A DNA stretch of 64,000 nt, taken from contig NC_089423.1 in NCBI RefSeq assembly GCF_013426205.1, positions 6,634,001 through 6,698,000 on the forward strand, given 5' to 3'. The notes below the pieces were generated by a model, which had not been told where the DNA came from, did no database searches, and was given only the letters and a program-made list of their open reading frames with translations. Position 1 is the first letter of the stretch, and each line of letters begins with the position of its first letter. The stretch is from Metarhizium brunneum (Eukaryota; Ascomycota; Sordariomycetes; Hypocreales; Clavicipitaceae). Below are positions 1-9,766 of this stretch, one piece after another. A program made the translations under genes and the position numbers.

Positions 1-1151
1 AGACTGGCCGGGAGAACCGAGTATGCGGAAACGTCACAGCTGCTCTCGACCAGGGTGTGTGGCTTGATTGCGGGTGTGGGTGTGGGCGTTTGGGTGTTTT
101 CTCCGTACGGGAAGCCGTGTATCATGCACTGGGTTGGTAAAGTGCGCGAGTTGGAGTGGCTTTAATGCGTGTGCTCTAGTGCATATGCGTCAACGACATG
201 GAAAACAAGCATTGTCCAACCTTTCTTCTTGACTTGCTCGGCCGAAAGACGGGCAACGGGTAGATGAGCTACCTGTCCAACTATCTGGGTACGCATCAAG
301 ACGCATAGTCAGTACGTAATTCCAGCCCCGGCAGACAAAGCAGCCGCCAGACTACTAATTCCAAGTTCCAGCAGGACGAGCAGAAGCAGTCATAAACCAC
401 AAGTAATTCTTGTACTAATAATAACGTGGTACCACGCTTATAGTCATTCCTCCCACTTACCGGCTTCCCCAGGTCCTCGAGTCAGTCCAACATTCACAGT
501 AGCACTACATGTCAGCAGTGTAAGCCGCAAAGCGAGGCCAATTCCCGCGGATGGCCACGACACTCCTCCTCCGTCCCCAGGATACGCCCCTCCCATATCT
601 CTGCACCCAAAGCGGCCCATGCCGCTCGGCAATGTTTTTCAAGGACGAGAGTCACACGGCCCAAACGCCCCCGGAGCTCAGAGGCATGGTGCTAATGCAG
701 GAACTGATATGAGGCTACCGCGAAAGAGTGGCGGCAACGAGTATGATCGCACTTTTGTGGCCATTTATTGCTGCTCGTCACAAGGGAAATCATCTCAATT
801 GTCCTATTCCGTCATGCTGGGCCATCCGATACTTGGCATGCGCCGTCACCGCCACGTAGGTGTGCAGACACCTCTGTCGAGTATGGCCTCGCAGCATATC
901 ATCTGCTCTGGGACAGGGTTAATAGCTTTTATCAGACGCGATGCAATGTGCGTAACCACATAAATGGGATATGCTGCTCAATTCCCCAAATAGGAAAGAC
1001 TTTGAGGCCATTATCCCTTTGTGACGGATATATAAGAGTCAAGCTATTCGAGACTTGTGTTGAGTACTTTCCCGTCATGTAATATCAGCGGACTTGTCAG
1101 TTATACACCTCTTTGCAATATCAACAACCTCTTTCACGCAAGGTTATCAAG
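1..1151. other. gene-free left edge of window
   Basis: No reading frame here shows a recognisable domain or a convincing splice pattern. The frames present are short, overlap each other on both strands and contain no family motif. The only useful signal is a TATA-like element near 1028 in front of the small candidate gene that starts at 1152. If a gene ends in this edge, its coding part lies outside the window. Confidence 0.5.
1026..1036 (+). promoter_or_regulatory. TATA-like element upstream of the 1152 candidate gene
   Basis: The string GGATATATAAGAG lies about 120 bp before the ATG at 1152 and is followed by a pyrimidine/CA-rich leader ending in ATCAAG-ATG. Its position suits a fungal core promoter. 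Assignment is by sequence and spacing only. Confidence 0.4.
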
Positions 1152-1435
1152 ATGTCGGCACCAAGTGACGAAGCTGTATCGGCCGGATACACTGAGCTAA
1201 TTGCCTGCAACGGTAACTTGAAACCTTATGGTCTACGGTGAAGAAAGTCGTTAATAGATTGGACATAGGTAACTTTGGGGACATGTTCTGGCCCGTCGAT
1301 GAAGCCGCAGAGGATGGCGGAAGCTCGGTGGGAGTCGAGAATGGTTCAGCTGGTCCAGACAACACAGAGAGCCAGGTAAAAGGTGGACAACACGGGGGTG
1401 AGACGGGGGGATCCTGCAGCAATGGCAAGCAATGA
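1152..1435 (+). CDS. possible small two-exon protein, 75 aa, unknown function
   Basis: I do not recognise a family. The proposed model is exon 1 at 1152-1212, intron 1213-1268 (56 bp, GTAACT donor and ATAG acceptor) and exon 2 at 1269-1435. Splicing joins the frames cleanly and gives an acidic 75-aa product beginning MSAPSDEAVSAGYTEL, with a glycine/serine/glutamate-rich second half and no signal peptide or membrane segment. Support is a TATA-like element about 120 bp upstream and a plausible leader. Against it are the small size, the weak donor and the lack of a recognisable homologue. It could be a chance frame or the remnant of a longer gene. Confidence 0.3.
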
Positions 1436-1702
1436 AAATATGTGCCTTGTATGGAGGCCTAGTTGCACGTGATTTTCGATCTTGTTCCCAGGATAAGGCT
1501 GCTCTTCAGATTTGTACCTTGAAAAAAGAGGAAATAAGAGGATATCACAATTTCATCGGATTCAGTATCCCAATAGTAAAATCTCGTGGAATGTTTTGTC
1601 CAGCTTGGGTGAGGGGAGATGCTGGAAGCGTTGCCTCGGCGGTTCAGTCTTTCTCCCGCTCATCATAGATGATTGTGAGCCTCCAGCCAGGAGCTTAGAA
1701 TT
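1436..1702. other. intergenic spacer before minisatellite
   Basis: Short spacer without a supportable gene. It leads directly into the 8-bp tandem array. Confidence 0.5.
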
Positions 1703-2214
1703 TGGCACTCTGGCACTCTGGCACTCTGGCACTCTGGCACTCTGGCATCCTGGCATCCTGTCACTCTGGCATCCTGGCATCCTGTCACTTTGGCACTTTG
1801 GCACTCTGGCACTCTGGCACTCTGGTACTCTGGCACTTTGGCACTTTAGCACTTTGGCACTCTGGCACTCTGGCACTCTGGCATCCTGGCATCCTGTTAC
1901 TCTGGCATCCTAGCATCCTGTCACTCTGGCACTCTGGCATCCTGGCATCTTGTCACTTTGGCATCCTGGCATCCTGTCACTCTGGCACTCTGGCATCCTG
2001 GCATCCTGTCACTTTGGCACTTTAGCACTCTGGCACTCTGGCACTCTGGTACTCTGGCACTTTGGCACTTTAGCACTTTAGCACTCTGGCACTCTGGCAC
2101 TCTGGCACTCTGGCATCCTGGCATCCTGGCATCCTGGCATCCTGTTACTCTGGCATCCTAGCATCCTGTCACTCTGGCACTCTGGCATCCTGGCATCTTG
2201 TCACTCTGGCACCC
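1703..2214. repeat. minisatellite of an 8-bp unit (CACTCTGG), about 64 copies
   Basis: The stretch is an uninterrupted array of the octamer CACTCTGG and close variants (CATCCTGG, CATCCTGT, CACTTTGG, CACTTTAG). About 512 bp divided by 8 gives roughly 64 units. Because 8 is not a multiple of 3, all three forward frames read the same repeated peptide (unit TLALWHSG-like) and the reverse frames read a SARVPECQ-like unit. Long overlapping open frames on both strands therefore arise from the repeat and are not genes. A higher-order duplication is visible: a block containing GTTACTCTGGCATCCTA recurs 248 bp apart (31 units), near 1896 and 2144. Confidence 0.95.
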
Positions 2215-3052
2215 TGGACGCCCTGCAATCCGCCCATGTGTCTGTGTCCATGGTCTGTCTGAGACATCATGGTCAAGTGGCAGGTCTCGTATTTTGCTGA
2301 CAAGAGCCTCAAAGAGAAGATCAAAGGGCGGGCTCTCCAAAGGCCCAGGTGCCAAAGCCGAGGCCAATTCTTTTTTGAGGGGCAAGGTAAGACCTAGAAT
2401 CTGCAACACATCAGCACTGCAGCAGTCACGTCCCAGGGTCAACCGACGTTGTATGGCGAGGCCATTTTACCCCCCTGGCTGTGCCCGTCTCATTCGTCTG
2501 TCTGGCAAGCCTCACCTAACTCGGCGTTGTGGAGGGACTTGATGGTAGGTGTCGGTGTGCAGCATGAGCTTACTTCAAAAACACCACGGTCCCTCTCGCC
2601 ATCCTGCAACCTCGACTCTTCCACCTCGCCCACCCGGAGCCACCGCTCGCGGCGCCGGACGAGGCAGTGGAGGCTGGTGCAGATTTCTCCGGCCCGAGAC
2701 TGCTTTTTATAAATTGCCAGTGAGTCATTACAGAAGGTTTCCTATCACTTCTTGCCTCAGTTCAGTGCTAATCCAGCGTGCGGAGTAGCTCGTACCAGTT
2801 TTAACAACTACCAGCTCTTTCACAAGGGCAAACCCCGAAATACCTTGAAATACCTGTCTGGCAGCCGCGTGGGTGTAGACCCGCGCTCAACCCATTCAGG
2901 GATTCCATCATGATTATCTCATAACGCAGTGCGAGCCTACTGTTGCGGGTGAGAGTGACGATTTCATATACCGGGGAGAACACACTGGCAATTCTGCTCG
3001 CGACTGCGGCTTTGATCATCTGCCGGTTTTTGGAGAGTCCTTGAGCTTGGAG
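2215..3052. other. intergenic stretch between minisatellite and zinc-finger gene
   Basis: I see no domain-bearing frame. Short open frames on both strands overlap one another and have no supporting start context or splice sites. The right end presumably contains the promoter of the gene at 3053. Confidence 0.5.
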
Positions 3053-3784
3053 ATGGTCACTGGTTCAGGCCCAGAGTGGCGGGTCAATCAACCCTTCTTG
3101 CAATCCGTCCAAAGTCATTGTATTGATCCCGCTCGACTGTCCGTCTGTTACCGTGTACCCTCTGAGCCTCTGATTGTCCACAGCCAAAGACGTCATGCCG
3201 CTGTTGCAAGCGCTTATACCGTTGGAAAGTCTCTGCTACCTGTCAACATCGTACCCAATGAAACATCTGGTGCAACAACTTCATCTTCACCCACCTCTTC
3301 AACATGGTCCCCGGACCGACCCTTCTTCACGTCCACACAGTCTCAAACTCAAGCCCCGACACAGCAGCTCTCAAGGCCCGGACCGTCACGCCTCTCGGAA
3401 ACTTTATCAATTCCCTCTAGAAATCAAGAGGTGTGTGGCGCCGGGCTTGCCACAACCTACTCCTCTGTCAGGAGTCGGGGCAAATATCCCTGCGAATTCG
3501 ACCCTAATCACGGCCGTTTTGTATCGAAGCGTGACCGCGCCAGGCATTACGGGTCAATTCACGGCGTCTACCCGTTCCAATATGTCTGTGGAGGCTGTAA
3601 CAGGCATGACCACCGCCGGGACGCGCATTTACGGCATCTAGTAGCCTGCTCTATAGAATGTTCTAGCTACTGCTGCGGGAAATGTGCTGCCAAGTTTCCT
3701 GATAAGAAGGGGTATTGTGAACATTTCGAGCTGTGCAAGGACGCACGCGGTAGAAGGAAGAATACTCCACCAAAAAGAGTATGA
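3053..3784 (+). CDS. zinc-finger-like protein (degenerate C2H2/C2HC fingers), 243 aa
   Basis: Single-exon frame of 244 codons from the ATG at 3053. The N-terminal half is serine/threonine/proline-rich and low in complexity (SSPTSSTWSP, SQTQAPTQQLS). The C-terminal third has three finger-like units. The first begins YPCEFDPNHGRF and ends H-x4-H, with the second cysteine replaced. The second is CGGC followed by spaced histidines and a cysteine. The third is CGKC-AAKF with H-x3-C, a C2HC pattern. A lysine/arginine-rich end could act as a nuclear signal. Such proteins are often nucleic-acid binding, but the target is unknown. A start in an upstream exon is possible. The neighbourhood looks accessory, so the gene may be lineage-specific. 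Confidence 0.55.
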   Translation: MVTGSGPEWRVNQPFLQSVQSHCIDPARLSVCYRVPSEPLIVHSQRRHAAVASAYTVGKSLLPVNIVPNETSGATTSSSPTSSTWSPDRPFFTSTQSQTQAPTQQLSRPGPSRLSETLSIPSRNQEVCGAGLATTYSSVRSRGKYPCEFDPNHGRFVSKRDRARHYGSIHGVYPFQYVCGGCNRHDHRRDAHLRHLVACSIECSSYCCGKCAAKFPDKKGYCEHFELCKDARGRRKNTPPKRV

Positions 3785-4447
3785 AGAACGACGCATCGCG
3801 GTCAAACATGTTTGATAACGTCTGGTAGCAGATTTCTTGAGATTCCTGTGTTGCTGTGTCTTGGATCGAGTCGCATCCAGGTAGTCACCCTGCTCAGCGT
3901 CTTCTCTATAAAAGACCAAGCGGTGATATGAGGATGCTGGCTCTGAGCAGCAGACACTGCCACGCGGTAGGTAGCAGGAACGGCGAGACACTCCTTACTT
4001 ACCCATATAGAATCATAGACGGAGTGTCTCCTGTATTACCCTGTATTACCATTGGCAGTCACGGTATTGTTTTGTTCATCGCTGTCTCCCTGTCGTCTTT
4101 TCACCTGCACAGCAGGGCTTTGCCGGTTTGGATAATCATTGCCGCTATGGGCAGGAGGGGGATTCCTGGATTTCAAATTAGATTCAAGTTCTTTGCGCTC
4201 TTCTTTGTTTTGTTTTTGTAAATATACGTAACCACGCACATATATACATATATATATATATACTTGTTTCTGAGTCGTTTTGGTTTGTCCAAGAATGACT
4301 GACTAGCTTATGATGAAAAGTACAATTGAGTTGGCCCTGGTTTGTCACTTTCCTGTGGCGTAACTAGTTGAAAATCCTGTTGGTAGGGATTGCTTCTGGT
4401 CAATTATTTCGCGATACTTGGCGGTTTGCGACAGACGATTATGCCTA
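3785..4447. other. convergent intergenic region with TA-rich microsatellite
   Basis: This lies between the 3' ends of the forward zinc-finger gene and the reverse gene at 4448-6482. It contains T-rich tracts and a TA dinucleotide run, as expected for two facing 3' UTRs. No coding frame here has domain support. Confidence 0.55.
4238..4263. repeat. (TA)n microsatellite
   Basis: A short run of TA dinucleotides with a single CA interruption lies between two convergent genes. It is a simple sequence repeat with no coding role. Confidence 0.85.
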
Positions 4448-4572
4448 TCAAGTTGCGCGAAGCCGTTGGCCTATTAACGCACCAGTTTCGCAAAATTCCA
4501 TGGGTTTTGGACACAGACGATTATACCTATCCACTTGTGCGCAGAGCTGTTGGCATATTGACGCACAAGATG
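4431..4572. repeat. imperfect tandem duplication, two units of about 60 bp at the 3' end of a gene
   Basis: Two copies of a block begin near 4431 and 4511 (shared cores ACAGACGATTAT, GTTGGC and ATTAACGCAC/ATTGACGCAC). On the reverse strand the upstream copy encodes a unit like ICQQLCAQVDRYNRLC. The second copy is 2 bp shorter in its middle, which shifts the frame and creates the stop that ends the 653-aa gene. Confidence 0.8.
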
Positions 4573-6482
4573 TAGAAGTGCGTTCCAGCTCTAAGAAGAT
4601 GGGGGACTCTTCTTCCAAGGCCATGCCAGGTTTCTGCTGCTCGTCCATAGTTTGGGATAACCAAGCGACTCTTCTTTGTACAGATTGACTTGCTGTCTGA
4701 ACTAAATGATATTGTTCCGCAAGTCGATCGCTCAATGTTGCGATGTTCCCTGCTATATTATTCAATTGCTCGTGCATAGCTGTGAGACTGCCCAACTCTT
4801 TGACGCACGCGTCATGTTGTGGCGGAACGCGTGAAGCATCTTGGCTACCTGTTTCTTCGTGTATCTCGCTATCGGTATAGAAAGTAGCCAAAGTCTCATG
4901 CAATGTCTCGCCCGGACTTGCCAATTGGCTTGCTTTGGCTTTGGACTTTCTTGGTCTTCGTCGCCTTCCACGCTGCAGTGGGGAGCGAGGTGCACATGAA
5001 TCAAGAATGTTGCTTGAAACCACAGGGTTCTGTCCCGAGCTAGGTGGCCTTGGTTCCTCGGCGGCATGATTGTCTCTGGCCGAGCTTTCGTTGATGGATT
5101 CTTCACAACTTAAGGACTGGTCAGGGAAGGCCCAAGACATTTCTTTGGTCCAGACCCCCATCCTAGTATGTCGCGGAGATTTCGTCTCGAGCAGCGCGGG
5201 AAACTCATAGTCATAGTTCGAAATTCGAAAAGTCATTCGATCCTTTGTGCTTGTTGAAGCGCCAAGTGTTCTCTCACTTTCTCTCTCGCTGCCAGGGGTA
5301 TTTGGAGGACTGTTGCGGTAGTAGACAAGGAACTTCTTCCGCGCCTGGTCTATCTTGGAAACGCCATATTTCCTATGAAGTCTCTTCATGCGTCTTTTTA
5401 TTGACACCAACTGCTCTCTGGGAAGCCCGGTCAAACAGTACGACCTAGCCTCAAGCGCCTTGTTGGGTGCGAGCAGTGCTGTCACCTGGTATACAGCCTC
5501 TCCCCAATGTTCATCCTCGCTTATCAAGCGGCCGAGCTGGAACTGTTCACCTAGAATGGAACCAACGTAGGCCTCATATGGTATCTGGCTACTCTCGAGG
5601 GACGCATCTACCCTCTCTGTTAAGAGGCGCTTGACATCCTCAGGTTTCCACTCCCAACTTTCGTTTTCTGCATCCAAGCTGGGATTTGTCAGAATTTTTC
5701 AAGACACCAAAAGAATAGGTAGGAGCAACAGTTAATGAGGGGCTGCTTTACTCGTATAATTTGCCAGTCACGTCGTCCAGCTCGCGTTGTGCCTCACATT
5801 CGAGCTTGAGCTCAAACCGTCTGCGTTTGCAGTTCCGCTTGCATTGGGCTAAGTACGACGAGCCAAATCCAGCATATCGTCTCAAGAAAGAAGAGGGAAT
5901 GCCTTTGATCTTGCCCCCATTGCCAAGGAAAGTGTTTCCCCTCCATGGTTTCGCCTTTCCTTGAGTGCACTTCCATTTCTGGACAGCGGATCGACCATAT
6001 AGCTCATCGTTGACCCTTGTCAACCTTTCTGTGAGACTAAACATATTTTGATATCGACGGTTGGGCAACAGTGCAGTCAGTTGGCAGGACTGTATCGAGA
6101 CCTTCTTATTTCGAGGACCTTTTTGTGCGTCTCTATACCTGATTGCAACTTGGCGAAGGTCGTTGAGCCCGCCTTGGAATCTCCGACCTCCAATCCTCGT
6201 CGTATGTGGTGTCGCTTGCTCCCAATCCCAGTGACGGCTTTCATCTTTCGTGTCGGCTTCTATTAAAACTTTCTTCTTTGAATACTCGGGCGAATCTGCC
6301 AACATATTCCTCAATTCATCAGAAAGCAGGCGTATAGCACTCATCATGAAGCTGCTGTCTGGGGTTGAGAGCGGGCGAGGAGGCTCGAATATCCATAAGT
6401 TGTGAAATGATTTGCCTCTTAGCCGTTGTTTATCATGATGGGCACGGCTGCACACCTCCAGCCACGATATCATGGATGACAT
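4448..6482 (-). CDS. unrecognised two-exon protein, 653 aa
   Basis: I do not recognise a family. Exon 1 is 6482-5752 and exon 2 is 5678-4448. The 73-bp intron has a GTAAAG donor, a TCTGAC branch site and a CCCAG acceptor, and it joins the frames exactly (GA plus C gives Asp). The N-terminal part has WLEVCSRAHHDK, reminiscent of segments in fungal heterokaryon-incompatibility-type proteins, but no HET domain is complete here. Basic clusters (KRNCKRRRFELK and RRGRRRRPRKSK) could be nuclear signals. A likely coiled coil runs through the region around AMHEQLNNIAGNIATLSDRL. The C-terminus contains a cysteine-rich repeat unit; its second copy is frameshifted by a 2-bp deletion, so the protein may have lost a tail. 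The start at 6482 is the first in-frame ATG, but exons further upstream are possible. Confidence 0.5.
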
Positions 6483-7479
6483 GGCAAGCAGCGGGACAAG
6501 ACTTTCACAGCCCGAAATTTGGATGTATTCTGCAACGCTTCCTGGAGCTAAATCAATTCCAAGGATAGTTCCTTTGGCTGCCGGTGATGGATATTTGACA
6601 AGGAGGGTCCAGTCAGAAAATTCCGGTCAATACACCAAGGCGTCCATAGTATGCGAGTCCATTTTCCTTTTAAACCAATCATGTACCCATGTATCTCCTG
6701 CAGTCATCCAGAAGTATGAGCAGGCAGCAATAGGACTCTGCACTTTACAGCCGTTGACGCCTCTGTCTTGCCTAGTCGAACTTGTTGATGCTGTGGAACG
6801 TCTGAGTTGGATGACTTGGCCCACCGGGGGCGCCAGATGCACTCTGTCCTTGGTTGGATGAATTGTTCGTCAACGGCGTCGATTTAACCATGTTTCCCAG
6901 AGCGAAGCTGTCAGTCTTGGATTCTTCTTCCGCGGGAAAAGCATCGACTTGTGTCTCTATGCATAGGCAAAAGTTGCCGACCAGACAAGAGTCACACGCC
7001 ACAGTACGTGCAGCAGTGCCTGGCGGAGCATTCATTATTTCGTCAAATTTTTGCAGCTTGCAACGAGAAACAATCTGATGGTTCGTTGGCCAAAGGATTG
7101 CTTGTGGGCGACAGCTGGCGCCTCCAAGTATGCCACGGCTTTCTGCACCATCTCGGCAGGCACTACGACCTAGTACGTACTAACTTTATGTCGAGATGCA
7201 TAAATTCATTTATGCGTCAAAGGAGTTGGTACAAATTCACAGGATTTGCTCCAGATTAGCAGAACAAGGACCTACTGATTAGTAAAACGCCCTCCCAGCT
7301 GAGGAATTCAGCTGACAAACCCACCCAGAGCATGCAGCAAGGGGATCAGGTTACATAGATAGAAAAGTAACGACGAGATGGATTCGCTGGGCGATACTTG
7401 AACATGAGAATACCTTGTGTTGTATATTCCCGGCCACGACGCTCGAGTCAAAGCACTTCATCGAGGCCTTCGTTCCCGA
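6483..7479. other. interval between unrecognised gene and APH-like pseudogene
   Basis: No firm gene was found. A reverse frame at 7035-6772 (87 codons plus stop) starts MNAPPGTAARTVACDSCLVG and includes a C-x2-C and a C-x-C group. It might be the last exon of a decayed or unresolved gene upstream of 6482. I saw no splice partner, so I do not call it. Confidence 0.4.
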
Positions 7480-8980
7480 AGCGTCTGGACATGTAGATGG
7501 TGGGCTCTGAAAAGGCTCCATTTGAAACCCGAAAGCTTCCGTCACTCTTTTGATATTCTTCCTCATCCTTAAGTTTTGTACGTGTCGTCTCAGTAGCATT
7601 CTCTCTCCAGTACTAGAAGAACACCTCGTCAATGTCGAGTTTGGAATGTTCCTTGTTGAATATGTCGATTAAATAAGAAGTTATGCATGCCTTTTGGTAC
7701 CGAGACCGCATGGAAGCAACAGAAATTACCGCGTTTCCACACATGACGCTTCATTGATGCCTCAGCAATCACACCGTTGCGCCGTTTCTCTTCCGCGGCA
7801 TAGATACCCGGGTATTCATCAACAAGGGCATCGTACTCAGCTATAGCATCTGAGTCATAAAAGCCGTCTACTGGCCTCGATGTAAACCAGCGCGGGAGAA
7901 CTTGCATCTCGATTGGCTTTTCAAATGTCCTTTTGAGGTTGATGATGGACTGTATGTTCCATTTTTTGTTTATAAAGATATTCGATTGATGCAGGCCGGC
8001 AAGGGTTAAGCAGAAAGGTCTGTCGCCGTATTCTGGGCGGATGAGCCTATGCATTATGGCTCGAACTCTCACCATCTTCCCGGTCATGGATTGCGTTTGG
8101 CGCCTATAAGATCTTGCTATCTTGAAGAGAAAGAAGATCAGATAAATAAGGCTCCATGGCCGAAAGTCCGCGGTCGTGGAATGCTGAATGTAACACCTTC
8201 TTTCTCTGGCATCTGGAAGTACAGATCAAGCGGTCTACTCGAAAGAGAGTTACGGCCATTAGGATGAAAAGTTAGATAACCAATATAAGACAGGGGTGTC
8301 CTGTTGATTGATAAGGTGATGTTGGCAAGGTCCCGGAATAAGCCCTCTCGATACGATTCGTCATGCCGATGCTCTTCCCATGATAATGAAAGCATTGTCC
8401 CCTCGGCCTGACTGAGGATGGCATAGCCTGTCTCCAGCGGACTGTTTCACCTGCGCCGCACATATCAAGATAGAGCTGGGCGACCGAAAAGTTTGAAAAT
8501 CCATCTCTTCAGCTGCCATAATTTTTTAGTAAGGAATGGACTATGATTCGGATGCATGAGCTGCATGCATTTGTTAGTCCGAGACAAATGCAATATGCAC
8601 GTAACTTACTACAAATCCATCAGGAAATCCAAATACGTGTAGAGTTGGTGCAGAAGAACAAGTATGACCACATTAAAGCTGCCTGGTTTCCACGTCTCCA
8701 AAGTGCATAGATGGATCATGGCACCAATCAACACCCAACTGGTAACAAATCATGAATCCAATCTCAGCTTTCCGTGCAGTCAGTGAACTCCAAAACCGTT
8801 GCTTCTTCTCTGTATATTGCAACTGTTTCAGGACATTGTCATCTTCTGCCAAAGAAGCCTTGAGATTCACTGTTCTCCGGAGAAGCTGACGGGTCGTCGA
8901 GCTCAACATCGTGGATAAAGGCTCCATGCCAGGGGAGCGACCGGTTTTCCGATCAGCACTCCCGATATTAAACACAATCG
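7480..8980 (-). pseudogene. decayed APH/protein-kinase-like phosphotransferase gene
   Basis: Fragments of a fungal aminoglycoside-phosphotransferase-like (PKL fold) protein lie in order on the reverse strand but in different frames. An N-terminal piece (8975-8673) leads into a GSFNV motif at 8683-8669. That frame then runs to a stop, with the central lobe missing or scrambled. A middle piece (8395-8138) carries the YREGLFRDLANI segment. A C-terminal piece (8087-7629) contains LTLAGLHQSNIFINKKWNIQ, the counterpart of the Brenner-type D-x-H-x-S-N loop, followed by IINLKRTF where intact relatives have IIDLEWA. A further tail fragment (VTEAFGFQMEPF) lies near 7540. The catalytic aspartates appear replaced (Gly and Asn). 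Frameshifts plus lost catalytic residues indicate a pseudogene. Exact ends are uncertain. Confidence 0.7.
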
Positions 8981-9766
8981 AGTGTTGGCTGACCTTGATC
9001 GATTATAAGTGAACGTAATGAATGCCGATACTGCGGTCTCAAATTGAGTTGTGCATTTCATATGGCTGATGGCAGGTTATTAGAGGAGGGAGATTTTAGA
9101 AAGGTCAAACAAAGATACGGGCCAATGAGCCACACATGGACAGCCACCCTAAGCCATGGCATGCATGAGTTTAGACGCCTACTCTGTATACGCAAATTAG
9201 CGCCACACGCCGTGCGGGAGCGGGAGCGGGCCTGACCGCAGGGTATCAAGATTCATTGCTGCCACGAGAACTGAAAGAACAATGCTCCTCCAGCATCATG
9301 TTTTTATATTCCCATACAACCAAGCCAGGGACATTATTTATCAGTCTGCTGCTTCAATCTCCAGTTAAATTGATACCATTTCAAGGTGTTACAATCCTTC
9401 ATCTTGAGAAATGTAATCTTCTATAAATGAGTTTCCCAAGGCTATAATGCTAAAATGACTCTGAGCAACTCGGTGCCACGGTATTTCACAGCTTGCTCTG
9501 TCAGAGACACCTTGTCCTTGTGGCTTTAACCTAAGGACATAATCGTGTGGTCATACTAAACACGACAAGACTATTAAAATCACCATCATTAATGCACTCG
9601 ACTTCATAGTTAGTGGTCTCTGAGTGCAACCAACAATACAGCTAACGCGACATCGTATTTGATGTATTTCAAGCAGCCTCAACCAACACTCGACTTCTTC
9701 TAACCCTTCTTTCTAACATCAGCAGACTTCGCACAGCCAACAGTATAATGGTACACAAATCGCATC
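8981..9766. other. intergenic region downstream of RFC1
   Basis: This is AT-rich sequence between the decayed phosphotransferase and the 3' end of RFC1. No domain-bearing frame is visible. It probably contains the RFC1 3' UTR and polyadenylation signals. Confidence 0.55.

Noticed and set aside
1512..2442. Several long overlapping open frames on both strands over the minisatellite
   Set aside because: They are produced by the 8-bp repeat, which has no stop in any forward frame; the peptides are pure repeat.
6772..7035. Reverse 87-codon frame with CxxC and CxC
   Set aside because: No splice partner or family match; mentioned only as a possible stray exon.
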